Below, in pieces: positions 7,658-17,100 of a stretch of 64,000 bases of DNA (position 1 is its first letter; the number at the start of each line of letters is the position of its first letter). Both the position numbers and the translations under genes were made by a program. The notes beneath the pieces were generated by a model, which saw nothing but the letters and a program-made list of their open reading frames with translations, was not told where the DNA came from and ran no database searches. Origin of the DNA: Cacconaster sp045601245 (lineage in GTDB: Bacteria > Bacteroidota > Bacteroidia > Bacteroidales > UBA932); assembly GCA_045601245.1 (NCBI GenBank), contig JAZRZH010000052.1, forward strand, positions 1 to 64,000. Direction: 5' to 3'.

Positions 7658-8824
7658 TCAGTTCAGGATTGCGTCAGCGAGTGCTTCGAGTGCCGGGATA
7701 TCGCTCTCCTTCATCACGCCGCGGAGTGTTACTGTCCCGCCCTTGACGGTGATGTCCTTCATCTCATCGAGCATCTGATTCATAACCCTGGCGGCACAAG
7801 GCGCCCAGCTGCCGTTCTCAATCAATGCGACCTCGCGCTTCTGCCAGGCCTTTATCTGCAGATGGTGGATGAAATCATACATCGGAGGGAAAAGGCCTCC
7901 GTCATAACTCGAAGCGGCAAGGACCACCTTGCCGTACTTGAAGGCATCTTCGATTGCCTCAGCCTGATCTTCGCGGCAGAGGTCTGCAACTGACACCTTC
8001 GGACAGCCTTTCGCACGGAGGATATCGGCAAGGTTCTCGGCAGCCTGCTTTGTGCAACCATGTATGGAAGCATGGGCTATGAATACGCCATCGGCCTCGA
8101 CACCATAACTGCTCCATATTGAGTACAGGCGCAGGGCCTCAGCAAGCTTGTCACCGCTGAGGATCGGTCCATGGAGAGGAAGAATCTGCTCTATCTCGAA
8201 GTCCGCGACCTTCTTCAGCAGAGTGGAAACAGGACCGCCGTATTTGCCGCAGATATTGAAATAGTATCGTCTGGCCTCGCAGGCCCAGTCGTCAGGATCC
8301 GCATCCATCACGCCGAATTTACCGAATGCGTCAGCTGAGAAAATAACCTTGTCAAATGCGTCATAAGTGAGCATAACCTCAGGCCAGTGAACCATAGGCG
8401 CCATGACGAATGTCAGTGTGTGACGGCCCAGGCAAAGTGTGTCGCCATCGTTGACGGCACGGACGCGGTCGGCAAGATCGCTCTCAGGGAAGAACTGCGG
8501 AATCATGCTCTTGCACCTCGCAGAGCAGACCACAACGATGTCGGGATACATTTCAAGCACCTCGCCTATGCCGTTCGAATGGTCCGGCTCCATGTGCTGG
8601 ACAATAAGATAATCAGGCTTGCGGCCGCCCAGTGCATCGGCAAGATTGGCCTTCCACTGCTCCATGGTTCTCCTGTCCGAACTGTCCATTATTGCCACCT
8701 TCTCGTCCAGAATGACATAAGAATTGTAGCACATCCCCTCAGGCACGACATACTGGGACTCGAAGATCCTGATCTGAGCATCGTCGCAGCCTATGTATCT
8801 GATTGTATCCGATATCTTTTTCAT
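7658..8824 (-). CDS. fprA: Flavodiiron protein (FprA-type A-type flavoprotein)
   Basis: A 388-residue enzyme with an N-terminal metallo-beta-lactamase-like diiron domain and a C-terminal flavodoxin domain. The diiron ligands are all visible: His77-x-Glu79-x-Asp81 in QHMEPDHSNG, His146 in MVHWPEV, Asp165 in FSADAFG and His218 in PLHGP. The FMN-binding part has FIAHASIHGCT and ASSYDGGLFP. Family members reduce O2 to water or NO to N2O in anaerobes, protecting oxygen-sensitive enzymes. Length is standard, and no rubredoxin is fused. It lies between the two paralogous lipoprotein genes, convergent with the first and codirectional with the second. Confidence 0.9.
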   Translation of the reverse strand: MKKISDTIRYIGCDDAQIRIFESQYVVPEGMCYNSYVILDEKVAIMDSSDRRTMEQWKANLADALGGRKPDYLIVQHMEPDHSNGIGEVLEMYPDIVVVCSARCKSMIPQFFPESDLADRVRAVNDGDTLCLGRHTLTFVMAPMVHWPEVMLTYDAFDKVIFSADAFGKFGVMDADPDDWACEARRYYFNICGKYGGPVSTLLKKVADFEIEQILPLHGPILSGDKLAEALRLYSIWSSYGVEADGVFIAHASIHGCTKQAAENLADILRAKGCPKVSVADLCREDQAEAIEDAFKYGKVVLAASSYDGGLFPPMYDFIHHLQIKAWQKREVALIENGSWAPCAARVMNQMLDEMKDITVKGGTVTLRGVMKESDIPALEALADAILN

Positions 8825-8885
8825 AAATTATCCATTAATTGAATTTTCAATTCTTCAAATGCAGGTCCTGGAAAGCATCTGCGAC

Positions 8886-11093
8886 CTATCTCGTTATGAA
8901 CAGGTCGAAGTCATAGTTAAGGGTCGGGTCAGTCCATACGCAGTAGGATGAGACTATGCCGCTCGGTATGTTTGAACGGTAGGCGTTCATCGCACTGGCG
9001 CTGGCTTTGTTGCTGTATGCGCTGGATACCATATGGGAATAGCTTGCGGAGTTGAATACTACGGGCAACTCGTTATTGTTGTTTGTCCATACGCAATAGT
9101 AATAGTATCCGCCGTCGCTTCCGCAAAGGGCTCCGAGATGACGGTACTCTGCATATTCGGTGATTATTGCCGCCGGCATACCACTGTAAATACCGGAGAT
9201 ATCTCCAGTATTGACGCAGCAATATACCTTGGTGTCGGAATCATAGCACTTACCGAGCAGGCCGCCGGCGCATCCGGGTCTTCCTGTGGCGAGGATATCT
9301 CCTGAGTTCAGGCAGTTGATGACATATGGATCGTCGCCCTGATAGCCGTCAGCCCAGTTGTTGGCTACAAGGCCGCCGGCATTGGCAGACTGGTTCGCGC
9401 TGAGGGCCGTGACCTTGCCGTAGTTCGCGCAATTGGTCATGCGGAGCGTGACTTCGTCCTTCGAGAAGCTGGACGGCTCGATGATCTCGCCGACCAGGCC
9501 TCCCGCTGAAGTACCGGACACGTGATTGGCTTCAATGTCGCCCTTGTTCCAGCAGCGGTCTATCTTCAGGAACCTTGCATCCGGAGAGTCCGCACGGGCC
9601 AGCAGGCCGCCGAGGGACACCAGGTTGTAATTGGTATAATGTGAACCTGTTGGAGGAATGGTTTTCAGGACGGCTTGGTTACTGCAGTAGGTCATGCTCA
9701 GGTTGCCGCTGCTCTTACCTATCAGGCCGCCGTAATCCAGATATACGTCGTCCGGCAGTGCGATGGCAAGCGCACGGTCGGACTTCAGATGGCAATTGTC
9801 AATGGTGACATATTCATTCTCATCCGTGGTGGCCACAGCGGCGAGACCGCCGCAATAAGCATACAGGTCCTCAGGCCATTTGACGTTGAAAGATGCCGGG
9901 TTGACCACGATATTCTTCAATGTTGCGTTGTGTACGGCGCCGAACAGGCCGGTCAGGCCATCCTTCGAGCCTGCAACGAAATTGGATATGGTGCAGCCGT
10001 CACCGTCATATGTCCCGATAAAAGGCTTTGATGAGGAGCCGATGATCAGGGTATCCCCACTGAAGTCTATATCAGCTTTCTGGATATAGGATTTACTGGC
10101 ATAGCTGGCGTAGCCTGAAGTGTCGTCAAGCAGTTCGGCAAGCTTGAGAAGCTGCGCCTTGCTCTTGATCTCATACGGCTCGGCTGCCGTACCTTCGCCC
10201 TTGAACGGCGCTCCCGAAGGGAATACATCCATATTCGCTTCAGTTATCGCACCCAGGTTGAGGATGCCGCTGCGCTTGAATGTGACGGACTTGGATGTGC
10301 CCTTGCGGCATTTCCCTTCTCCATCCGGCATTTCGAACGAGAGGGTGAAACCGTCCTCGAGAGTCTGCGGCAGCACCCCGATATAGTAGGTGCCCGGAGT
10401 GAGGTCCTCGCCGTCCATTCCGGACAAAGTCACGCTTGTTGACTTCGCGTATGTCGGTGCTGTGCTGATGTCAGCAGGGACGCCATTGTCGTCAAAACGG
10501 AATTTCACCGCTTCAGAGGCAAGATATTCACCTAAGTTCGACGTGATGGTGACGGAGCTGCAGCTGAAATCTATTCTGAATTTCACGAAGGCGAGCAGAT
10601 TCTTGAAAGCGACGCTGCGGTCATCGGCGACGCGTCCGGCCATAAGGGCCTCGGAAGGCATGAAGCCGCCCTTGACGGCGACCTGCGTAGTGCTGCCGAT
10701 GTTGTTCTCTTCCCATGCAAGCGTGACGTACGGGCTTTCGTCGCCGTCGTACCGTGTATTTCTGCTATCTATATAAGGGAATACCGCGATTCGGTCTTCG
10801 TCGGTGTCGTGCACCTCTCCGCTGAAGGACGCCGTCGTCTTCCCCACTCCGCTTGCGATTGTCAGGCAGTCATAATATGATTTCGACAGGATGCCGATAT
10901 TGTCGTCCTCCTGCCAGAGCACCTGATTGTCCGAGCCCAGCTCGACCCTGGTTGCGGAAGCCTCGGAGCTCGCCGTGACCTCGAACTTCACCATCCCCGC
11001 CTCGGAAGCGGATGGCTTTTCAATGGAATTGTCGCAGGACGTGAGACTTGCAAACGCAATAAGCGCCGCAGCGATGAATCTTCTCGATTTCAT
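8886..11093 (-). CDS. Fimbrillin-like/GLUG-repeat lipoprotein (paralogue)
   Basis: A 735-residue lipoprotein with the signal MKSRRFIAAALIAFASLTSC; this fixes the start at 11093, since the longer frame upstream overlaps the small ORF at 11099-11233. Domain order matches the 5325-7619 protein: a fimbrillin-like N-terminal part (VAFKNLLAFVKFRID, SVTFKRSGILNLGAI), a linker with GTAAEPYEIKSKAQLLKLAE, then GLUG-type repeats (YCGGLAAVA, YGGLIGKSSG, AGGLVGEII, AGGLVANNW, AGGLLGKCYDS). The two proteins probably arose by duplication, with the flavodiiron gene now between them. A surface adhesion role is inferred, not shown. Confidence 0.8.
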   Translation of the reverse strand: MKSRRFIAAALIAFASLTSCDNSIEKPSASEAGMVKFEVTASSEASATRVELGSDNQVLWQEDDNIGILSKSYYDCLTIASGVGKTTASFSGEVHDTDEDRIAVFPYIDSRNTRYDGDESPYVTLAWEENNIGSTTQVAVKGGFMPSEALMAGRVADDRSVAFKNLLAFVKFRIDFSCSSVTITSNLGEYLASEAVKFRFDDNGVPADISTAPTYAKSTSVTLSGMDGEDLTPGTYYIGVLPQTLEDGFTLSFEMPDGEGKCRKGTSKSVTFKRSGILNLGAITEANMDVFPSGAPFKGEGTAAEPYEIKSKAQLLKLAELLDDTSGYASYASKSYIQKADIDFSGDTLIIGSSSKPFIGTYDGDGCTISNFVAGSKDGLTGLFGAVHNATLKNIVVNPASFNVKWPEDLYAYCGGLAAVATTDENEYVTIDNCHLKSDRALAIALPDDVYLDYGGLIGKSSGNLSMTYCSNQAVLKTIPPTGSHYTNYNLVSLGGLLARADSPDARFLKIDRCWNKGDIEANHVSGTSAGGLVGEIIEPSSFSKDEVTLRMTNCANYGKVTALSANQSANAGGLVANNWADGYQGDDPYVINCLNSGDILATGRPGCAGGLLGKCYDSDTKVYCCVNTGDISGIYSGMPAAIITEYAEYRHLGALCGSDGGYYYYCVWTNNNNELPVVFNSASYSHMVSSAYSNKASASAMNAYRSNIPSGIVSSYCVWTDPTLNYDFDLFITR

Positions 11094-11098
11094 AGCAT

Positions 11099-11233
11099 TT
11101 ACCAGATAAAATTCTCTTCTTCGTAACCTTCGTTTGTTGTTGAACCAAGTGGTGTTGCACTCAGGCAAATAATACATTCCGCTCTGAATTCAATCTTCCT
11201 GGCAATTGGGGCGACATAAAGTTCGTTTTTCAT
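11099..11233 (-). CDS. 44-residue small protein preceding the paralogous lipoprotein
   Basis: An ATG at 11231-11233 opens 44 codons ending in TAA at 11099-11101, five bases before the lipoprotein start codon. It begins MKNELYVAPIARKIEF and ends EGYEEENFIW. Aligned with the 5180-5323 product it keeps Tyr-x-x-Pro, a following Glu, an I-I-C-L-S/I-V-C-I-S core, a G-Y/F-x-E-E motif and the terminal Trp. The same placement before a paralogous lipoprotein makes chance unlikely. There is no signal peptide. I see no clear promoter upstream of it. Function is unknown. Confidence 0.65.
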   Translation of the reverse strand: MKNELYVAPIARKIEFRAECIICLSATPLGSTTNEGYEEENFIW

Positions 11234-11418
11234 TTTCCGATAATGTGCTGTACTATGAATAATAATATTGTTGTTTTATAATCAGTGGACGACGAAACAG
11301 CGTTCGAAAATCCTGCAAAATTATACAAATTCACGTAATCCGGAGGCTTTTATGAAATTTTTGATAGTAATTATGATCGTCTCAGTGATGACGCCATCAC
11401 CGAATGCCCGGACGCATT

Positions 11419-11937
11419 CTAAAAAGTGTCGATTGCATCCCAGGTTACGTACCGGGCATCTATGTATGCCGGCTTTCCTCCGGCGTCGATTCTGAACCAA
11501 GTGTTACTGAGCCCAAGGCAGGGATATGTCACGGGCACGTATCCCTCTTCGTAGACGATGTATGCGACGATACCCGAACTGCTGTCCGGCAAGGAGTATG
11601 CGGGGCACCTCCCCGGTTCTTTCAGGAACACCACGCCCCTGCCGTCTGCGGCCGTCCAATGCTCCAGCCTCACTTCATCCTTGCTGACCGTGAAAGTGTC
11701 CTGAATCCCGCACTGATATGCGGCGTCATCCTCGCTGAGAACGCGGGCGATACTGCCGTCCGTCAGGAACGCGACTTCCATCCCGGTTGCCGCGGCGAGG
11801 CTGTCGCGGTAATCCCAGGCGGCCTCGTCATCAATGATCATAGCCACCTTTGAGCGTTTATAAAGGGAGAACGCAGTCACTGCGAGTGCCAGGACTACGG
11901 CTGCCGCCGAAAGTATGATTGCCCTCTGTTTATTCAT
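11419..11937 (-). CDS. Membrane-anchored hypothetical protein with a possible SH3-like end
   Basis: A 172-residue protein with one N-terminal membrane span (about residues 7-25, IILSAAAVVLALAVTAFSLY), placing the rest outside the cytoplasm. The C-terminal 60 residues are rich in short strands ending WFRIDAGGKPAYIDARYV, which resembles a bacterial SH3-like domain; that is a weak impression. The start codon region overlaps the end of the upstream acetyltransferase gene by 8 bases, so the two are probably cotranscribed. Otherwise I do not recognise it. Confidence 0.6.
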   Translation of the reverse strand: MNKQRAIILSAAAVVLALAVTAFSLYKRSKVAMIIDDEAAWDYRDSLAAATGMEVAFLTDGSIARVLSEDDAAYQCGIQDTFTVSKDEVRLEHWTAADGRGVVFLKEPGRCPAYSLPDSSSGIVAYIVYEEGYVPVTYPCLGLSNTWFRIDAGGKPAYIDARYVTWDAIDTF

Positions 11938-12427
11938 TTTCCTGTTGAGATTCTCCGTCCGTAAAGCAATCGGATGCCGGCCGCTTCAATACCCGAGTCA
12001 TCATCTGGACGTGCAGGATGCCGTCTTCGTAGAATGGCTCGGAGGTAATCTCGAAGCCGAAGCGCTCATAAAATCCTGTCGCGTAGCACTGCGCTTCAAG
12101 GCAGGCTGCCTTCGCGGCGCCGAATGACTTTTCCACAACCCTCATCGCCTCCTCCATCAGTTCGCGGCCGAGGCCTGTACTCCGCTTCTCCTGCGACACA
12201 ACCACCCTGCCGATCTGCACAGTATCCGCATCGCGCTCGAACACGCGCAGGCATCCGACACAGCGCTCCCCTTCCATCGCAAAAACGTGTATCGACTTCG
12301 CGTCGGTCCCGTCGAGGTCCAGATACACACAATCCTGCTCCACCACAAACACTTCGCTCCGCAACCGGAGGATAGCGTACAGTTCATCGAGAGTCAGGGA
12401 TCGGTATGGTTTGATGATAAGAGGCAT
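11930..12427 (-). CDS. ElaA-like GNAT acetyltransferase
   Basis: A 165-residue GCN5-family N-acetyltransferase. LYAILRLRSEVFVVEQDC followed by YLDLDGTD is the hallmark opening of ElaA proteins. IGRVVVSQEKRSTGLGRELM holds the acetyl-CoA binding loop (R-x-T-G-L-G), and FYERFGFEITSEPFYEDGI is the usual end. The start is taken at the ATG at 12425-12427; the longer frame begins with TTG only. A TACATTTG -7-like word lies at 12458-12451, without a clear upstream TTG. The substrate of ElaA is not known with certainty. Confidence 0.8.
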   Translation of the reverse strand: MPLIIKPYRSLTLDELYAILRLRSEVFVVEQDCVYLDLDGTDAKSIHVFAMEGERCVGCLRVFERDADTVQIGRVVVSQEKRSTGLGRELMEEAMRVVEKSFGAAKAACLEAQCYATGFYERFGFEITSEPFYEDGILHVQMMTRVLKRPASDCFTDGESQQENE

Positions 12428-12520
12428 AGCTGTCGTCAATAATGTTTCCGCAAATGTAGTAAAGATATTTCAGCCAGCCTCTATTTGTCGCCGCGCAGTA
12501 TCCGCAGTCACGGAAATCGT

Positions 12521-12528
12521 TATATTTG
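12521..12528 (+). promoter_or_regulatory. Candidate -7 element immediately before the adenine deaminase gene
   Basis: TATATTTG followed by C fits the Bacteroidota -7 consensus, but no TTG lies 19-21 bases upstream. If used, transcription would begin at about the ATG at 12535, giving a leaderless or near-leaderless mRNA. Confidence 0.35.
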
Positions 12529-12534
12529 CATAAT

Positions 12535-14196
12535 ATGAAATTTCGAGTCAAACTCTCAAAACTCCTGATAATGTTATCAGTCTTTGCATTTTCCTCCTGT
12601 GGCGGTGATTCGTACAAGGGGCACGTCGTAAATGTTGTGGAAGGTACGGTGACCGATGCCGAGATCATCGTGAAGGACGGCGTCATCGCGGCGGTCAGGC
12701 CGTGCGAGGTGCCGGAGGACGCGCCGTATTATCTGCCGGGATTCGTGGACGCCCACGTCCATATAGAGAGTTCAATGATGCTGCCGGCGGAGTTCGCCAG
12801 GATCGCGAAGCGCCACGGCACGGTCGGCGCCATATGCGATCCGCACGAGATCGCCAATGTCCTGGGTGTCCCCGGCGTGGAGATGATGCTGGACAATGCG
12901 AAGCAGGCCGATTTTCATTTCGGATTCGGAGCGCCGAGCTGTGTACCGAGCTGCGGCACTGATATCGAGACGTCAGGCGCCGTACTCGATGCCGATGATG
13001 TCGCCGCCCTGCTGGCGCGTGACGATATTCATATGCTTTCTGAGATGATGAATTATCCGGGCGTTCTCTTCGGGGACGCCGGGGTGATGGTCAAGCTCGA
13101 TGCCGCCGGGAAGGCAGGCAAGCCGGTGGACGGCCACGCTCCGGGCCTGCGCGGCGGGGAGCGCATGAAATACGCCGCTGCCGGAATATCCACGGACCAC
13201 GAATGTTCGGAGCTGGACGAGGCCCGCGACGCAATTGATGCGGGGATGATGATACAGATCCGCTCAGGCTCCGCCGCCAGGAATTACGCCGCCCTCTCCC
13301 CGCTTATCGCCGAATGCCCTGACAAACTGATGTTCTGCACGGATGACTGCCATCCGACCGATCTGGTCAAGGGCCATATCGACTGCATAGTGAAACGCGC
13401 GATAGCCGGCGGCTATCCGGTAATGGACGTGCTCAGGATCGCCTGTCTCAATCCGGTCCGCCACTACGGCCTTCCGTGCGGCCTGCTGCAGGTCGGCGAC
13501 AGCGCGGATTTCATTGCGGTATCGGACCTCTCCGCGAACTTCGAGATCCTTGCCACATATCTTCACGGGGTGCGTCAGGAAGAGACGGACCGCCCGGCTT
13601 TCAAGATCGAGGAATGGCACGTCAAATGTGCCGCTGCGCCTCTCACGGTGGCGGATATCGCCTGCGATGCGGACGGCGCTGCGTCGATACCGCAGATCGT
13701 CGCGACCGACGGCTCTCTCCTGACCGGCCGGTATGACGGACCGAAGGACGAACATTCGCAGAAAATCGTTACTTACAACCGCTACACGCCGGGCGCCCGC
13801 CCGCAGGTGGCGTATATCCGCGGCTTTGAGATCAAAAGCGGCGCCATAGCCCAGACCATCGCCCACGACTGCCACAATATCATAGCGGTAGGCTCGGACG
13901 ACGAGATGATCGTCGATATGATCAACCGGGTCATCGCAATGCGCGGGGGCATCGCCGTAACTGACGACACCAGAACTGCGGAACTCCCCCTGCCTGTCGG
14001 CGGAATCCTCTCCGACGCTTCCGGCGAAGAACTCTCAGAGGCCAACCTGCAGCTCGAGCGGATTGTCCGTGCGAGCGGCTGCGAATTCACCTCGCCGTTC
14101 ATCACCCTGAGCTTCATGGCACTGCCGGTTATCCCGCAGCTGAAGCTCACCGACAAGGGGCTCTTCGATGGAAACAGCTTCTCCTTTGTCGAATAG
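12535..14196 (+). CDS. ade: Adenine deaminase with a lipoprotein signal
   Basis: A 553-residue amidohydrolase of the adenine deaminase (AdeC) family, which converts adenine to hypoxanthine and ammonia. Family motifs are intact: LPGFVDAHVHIESSMM (metal-binding HxH), GAICDPHEIANVLG, LSEMMNYPGVLFGD, VDGHAPGLRG, FCTDDCHPTDL, HDCHNIIAVGSDDE and the C-terminal LPVIPQLKLTDKGLFDG. The N-terminus is unusual: instead of the normal cytosolic start it has MKFRVKLSKLLIMLSVF followed by AFSSC, a type II signal with lipobox. That predicts a lipid-anchored, extracytoplasmic enzyme. No other purine gene adjoins it. Confidence 0.85.
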   Translation: MKFRVKLSKLLIMLSVFAFSSCGGDSYKGHVVNVVEGTVTDAEIIVKDGVIAAVRPCEVPEDAPYYLPGFVDAHVHIESSMMLPAEFARIAKRHGTVGAICDPHEIANVLGVPGVEMMLDNAKQADFHFGFGAPSCVPSCGTDIETSGAVLDADDVAALLARDDIHMLSEMMNYPGVLFGDAGVMVKLDAAGKAGKPVDGHAPGLRGGERMKYAAAGISTDHECSELDEARDAIDAGMMIQIRSGSAARNYAALSPLIAECPDKLMFCTDDCHPTDLVKGHIDCIVKRAIAGGYPVMDVLRIACLNPVRHYGLPCGLLQVGDSADFIAVSDLSANFEILATYLHGVRQEETDRPAFKIEEWHVKCAAAPLTVADIACDADGAASIPQIVATDGSLLTGRYDGPKDEHSQKIVTYNRYTPGARPQVAYIRGFEIKSGAIAQTIAHDCHNIIAVGSDDEMIVDMINRVIAMRGGIAVTDDTRTAELPLPVGGILSDASGEELSEANLQLERIVRASGCEFTSPFITLSFMALPVIPQLKLTDKGLFDGNSFSFVE

Positions 14197-14198
14197 GG

Positions 14199-17100
14199 TC
14201 AGACTCTTACAACGGCATCATCGCCTGCATTCACATACCAGACGTAGCCTGTCACGGTCTTGCCCTGGCATCCCGGTAAAGAACGGTAATAATCGCAGTA
14301 CGCCGCAACCTGCCGGCGGTACTTGGATAAATTGGAATTCACCTCACCTGTGAACTTGTAATCCACGATATCCACTCTTCCGTCAGGATGGACCACAACC
14401 CTGTCCGGACGGCGGCTGACAATGTACTCCTTCTTTCCGTCCGGGAGAATGCGTGTCGACACAGGTGTCTCATAGACATCCCCGTTCTTCTGGAGTTCCA
14501 TTGTCTTCACAAGCATACCCTCTTCTGCCAGAATCGTGGCGTCAGGCGCAAACCACCCGTACTGGGATACGGACCGGATCTTGCCTTCAAGGTAAGCCAC
14601 GGCATCCTCCCTGGTTCCATCAAGGACACCCTCCTGCCATTTGGCATCGACTGCGGCAGCGACGTCGGACACTGTGTGGACAAGCGAGAGGATCGAATGC
14701 TGGAGGGTTCCCTTGAGTTTAGAGTCGGTCACACATTCCTCACCGTCCCGGCAGAGTCCGTCAAAGAACCCGGTCGCATTTATGGAGTTGCGCACGGATG
14801 CCTTGGATTCATAGACGGAATAGTCGCCGGTAATCTTCTCCTGATGCTTAAGGCTGTCCAGCAAAGCCTTTTTATCAAGATTGGACTCCTCCTTGGGAGT
14901 TTTGTAGTCGGTGACCGCAGCCTCTTCATCACCCAGTTCGTAAACCATTCCCGTGTCGTCATTGCTGACGAGATGCCCGTCATTCTTCGCCACAAGGTAA
15001 TCGGTGGCAAGTTTCGACAGCGCTTTGTTCTTGTCCGATTTCGTAGCGCCCTCAATAATGTACAGGGCGTGCTGGGCGCGTGTGAATGCCACATAAAGCA
15101 CGTTCATTGCGTCGATGCATCTTAATTTGTATTCTTTCGCATAAGAGTTGCGGAATGCGGAATTTGCGTCATCCTTGAGGCTTGCATAATATACCGACTC
15201 GCCGCATTCCGCAGGAAGGCCGACATTGTCACATCCTGTCCAGATCCGGTTGTGATGCGAGTCAAACATTGAAAACTTATTGATGAAAGGCACTATCACG
15301 AACTCTCCGGCAAGACCCTTGGACTTGTGGATAGTCATCACCCTCACGGTATCGTCGCTTGCTGCTGAGGCGATTTTGGCATCCTTCCGGTCAAAATATT
15401 CGATAAAACTGTGGAGCGAATTGCCGTAATTCGTCTCATACGAGCCTGCAAGGTCGACGAGCGAGCTCAAGTACGGGATACTTCCGGCGAATTCATTCTG
15501 CTCATCCACGGTCCCCGAGTATGTCTCTTTCAGTTTTGCGATAATCTTCTCGCAGAGGTCGACGAGGGTTGAATGGGCGATTGTCCCGGTGTCTCCCAGG
15601 AAATCATCCCCAAGTTCATCCACGATCGCCTTGCTGATCTGGTCCTTGCTGTTGTCCATATGGCGGAGCACGGCGAGAAGCTTGCGCGCAATGGCATTGC
15701 TGCTGATATAGAGGGAATCGTCGCTGGAGACTCCTATCCCTTCGCGCAGAAGGTCCTCGGCGATATGCGACCCATCCTCCTTCCCTTTCACGAGAATCAG
15801 GATATCCTTCTTCTTGACGCCCCGGTCGCACAGATCCTTCACAAGGGATACTATCTTGGGATAGATTTTCTCTTCGAGGTCTGCCTTCTTTCCGCCGCAG
15901 ACTCTCTCATAGCGCACGAATCCGTCAAAATCCTTTTTCACCTCCTGTCCGACGGTATGCGGCTGCACATAAGCTCCGTTTCCGTCTTTCTGAAGGTAGA
16001 TGTCCTTCACAGCGTCGCAGTCGCCGGAGACGGATGAAAGTTTGCCGTCGACCGCTTCGGCAAGGTGCGCGAAGAGGTCATTGTTGAATTCCACGATATT
16101 CCTGCCGCTGCGGAAGTTGGAGTTGAGCGGTGTCTTGGTGACATATCTGTCAAAGTCTGTCGGCACGGCGCTGTCGAGGATCGTATAATCGGAATTCCTG
16201 AACCGGTAGATGCTCTGCTTGACATCGCCCACTACAAGATTGCGCCCGCCTTTGGAGTTCGCGTCAGCGAGGAGCGGCTTGAAATTCTTCCACTGGATAT
16301 GCGAAGTATCCTGGAACTCATCGAGGAGGTAGTGGTCGAAGCGCGTGCCGATCTTCTCATAAATGAACGGCGCGTCACTTCCGGCGATGATTTCGGAGAG
16401 AAGCCTGGTCGTGTCATCCAGGCACTTGACGTTGGCGGAGTCCGTAACCTCCGCGAACTCCTTGAATACGCTGACGGCGAATTTGAGGTGCGGGATGCAT
16501 TTCAGGAGTTCGGCAATGCGTTTTTTCCTGACGAATAAATCGACTAGACGGCTCATGGATGCCCCGTTCGCCGCTAGGAAGGCATCCGGATTCCTAGCGT
16601 TCCTTTTGAACAGTTTTTCCGTATCACCCAGCAATGCCGCTCTGCATGCATCTGACAACTCTTTGCCGGAAGTGCTGTAATCATCGATGCCTTTCCTGAG
16701 ATTCGACTTTATATAATCCCCCTTGCCGTCGTAGGCATCAATTGCGTGGACTATGTCTTTTGCGAGTTTCTTTGAATCCGAGGCGCTGCTATCCCCGGAC
16801 AATGCCGTCTCGAGATTGTTCACCCTATCGCTGAACTGATCCGTGCCATCCTTAATCTCTTTCAGCAGATCTTCGTGCGCAGTGCCGCTTCCAAGCGACT
16901 CCAGCGCCCGGATGAACTCGCCGCCCATAAGTTCCTTCGCGATATCGGTCAGTTCCCGCTTCGGATTGAACTTGCGGCCTTCGCCGATCTTCTCGGTGAT
17001 CAGGCTGCTGACAACCTTATATACCGTGTCATCCGCCGACGAGATGTTGGAGAGAAGATTATCGGCCGCTTCGCTGACCAACGCTTCGCGGTCAATCTCG

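Noticed and set aside
8837..8852. AATTGAA/TTCAATT palindrome upstream of the flavodiiron gene
   Set aside because: Short and AT-only; expected by chance in an intergenic stretch.
11352..11495. Plus-strand 47-codon ORF with GGAGG before the ATG and a signal-like start
   Set aside because: After about 20 residues it runs antisense into the end of the 11419-11937 gene and becomes Arg-rich; probably chance, though it could be the stub of a lost gene.
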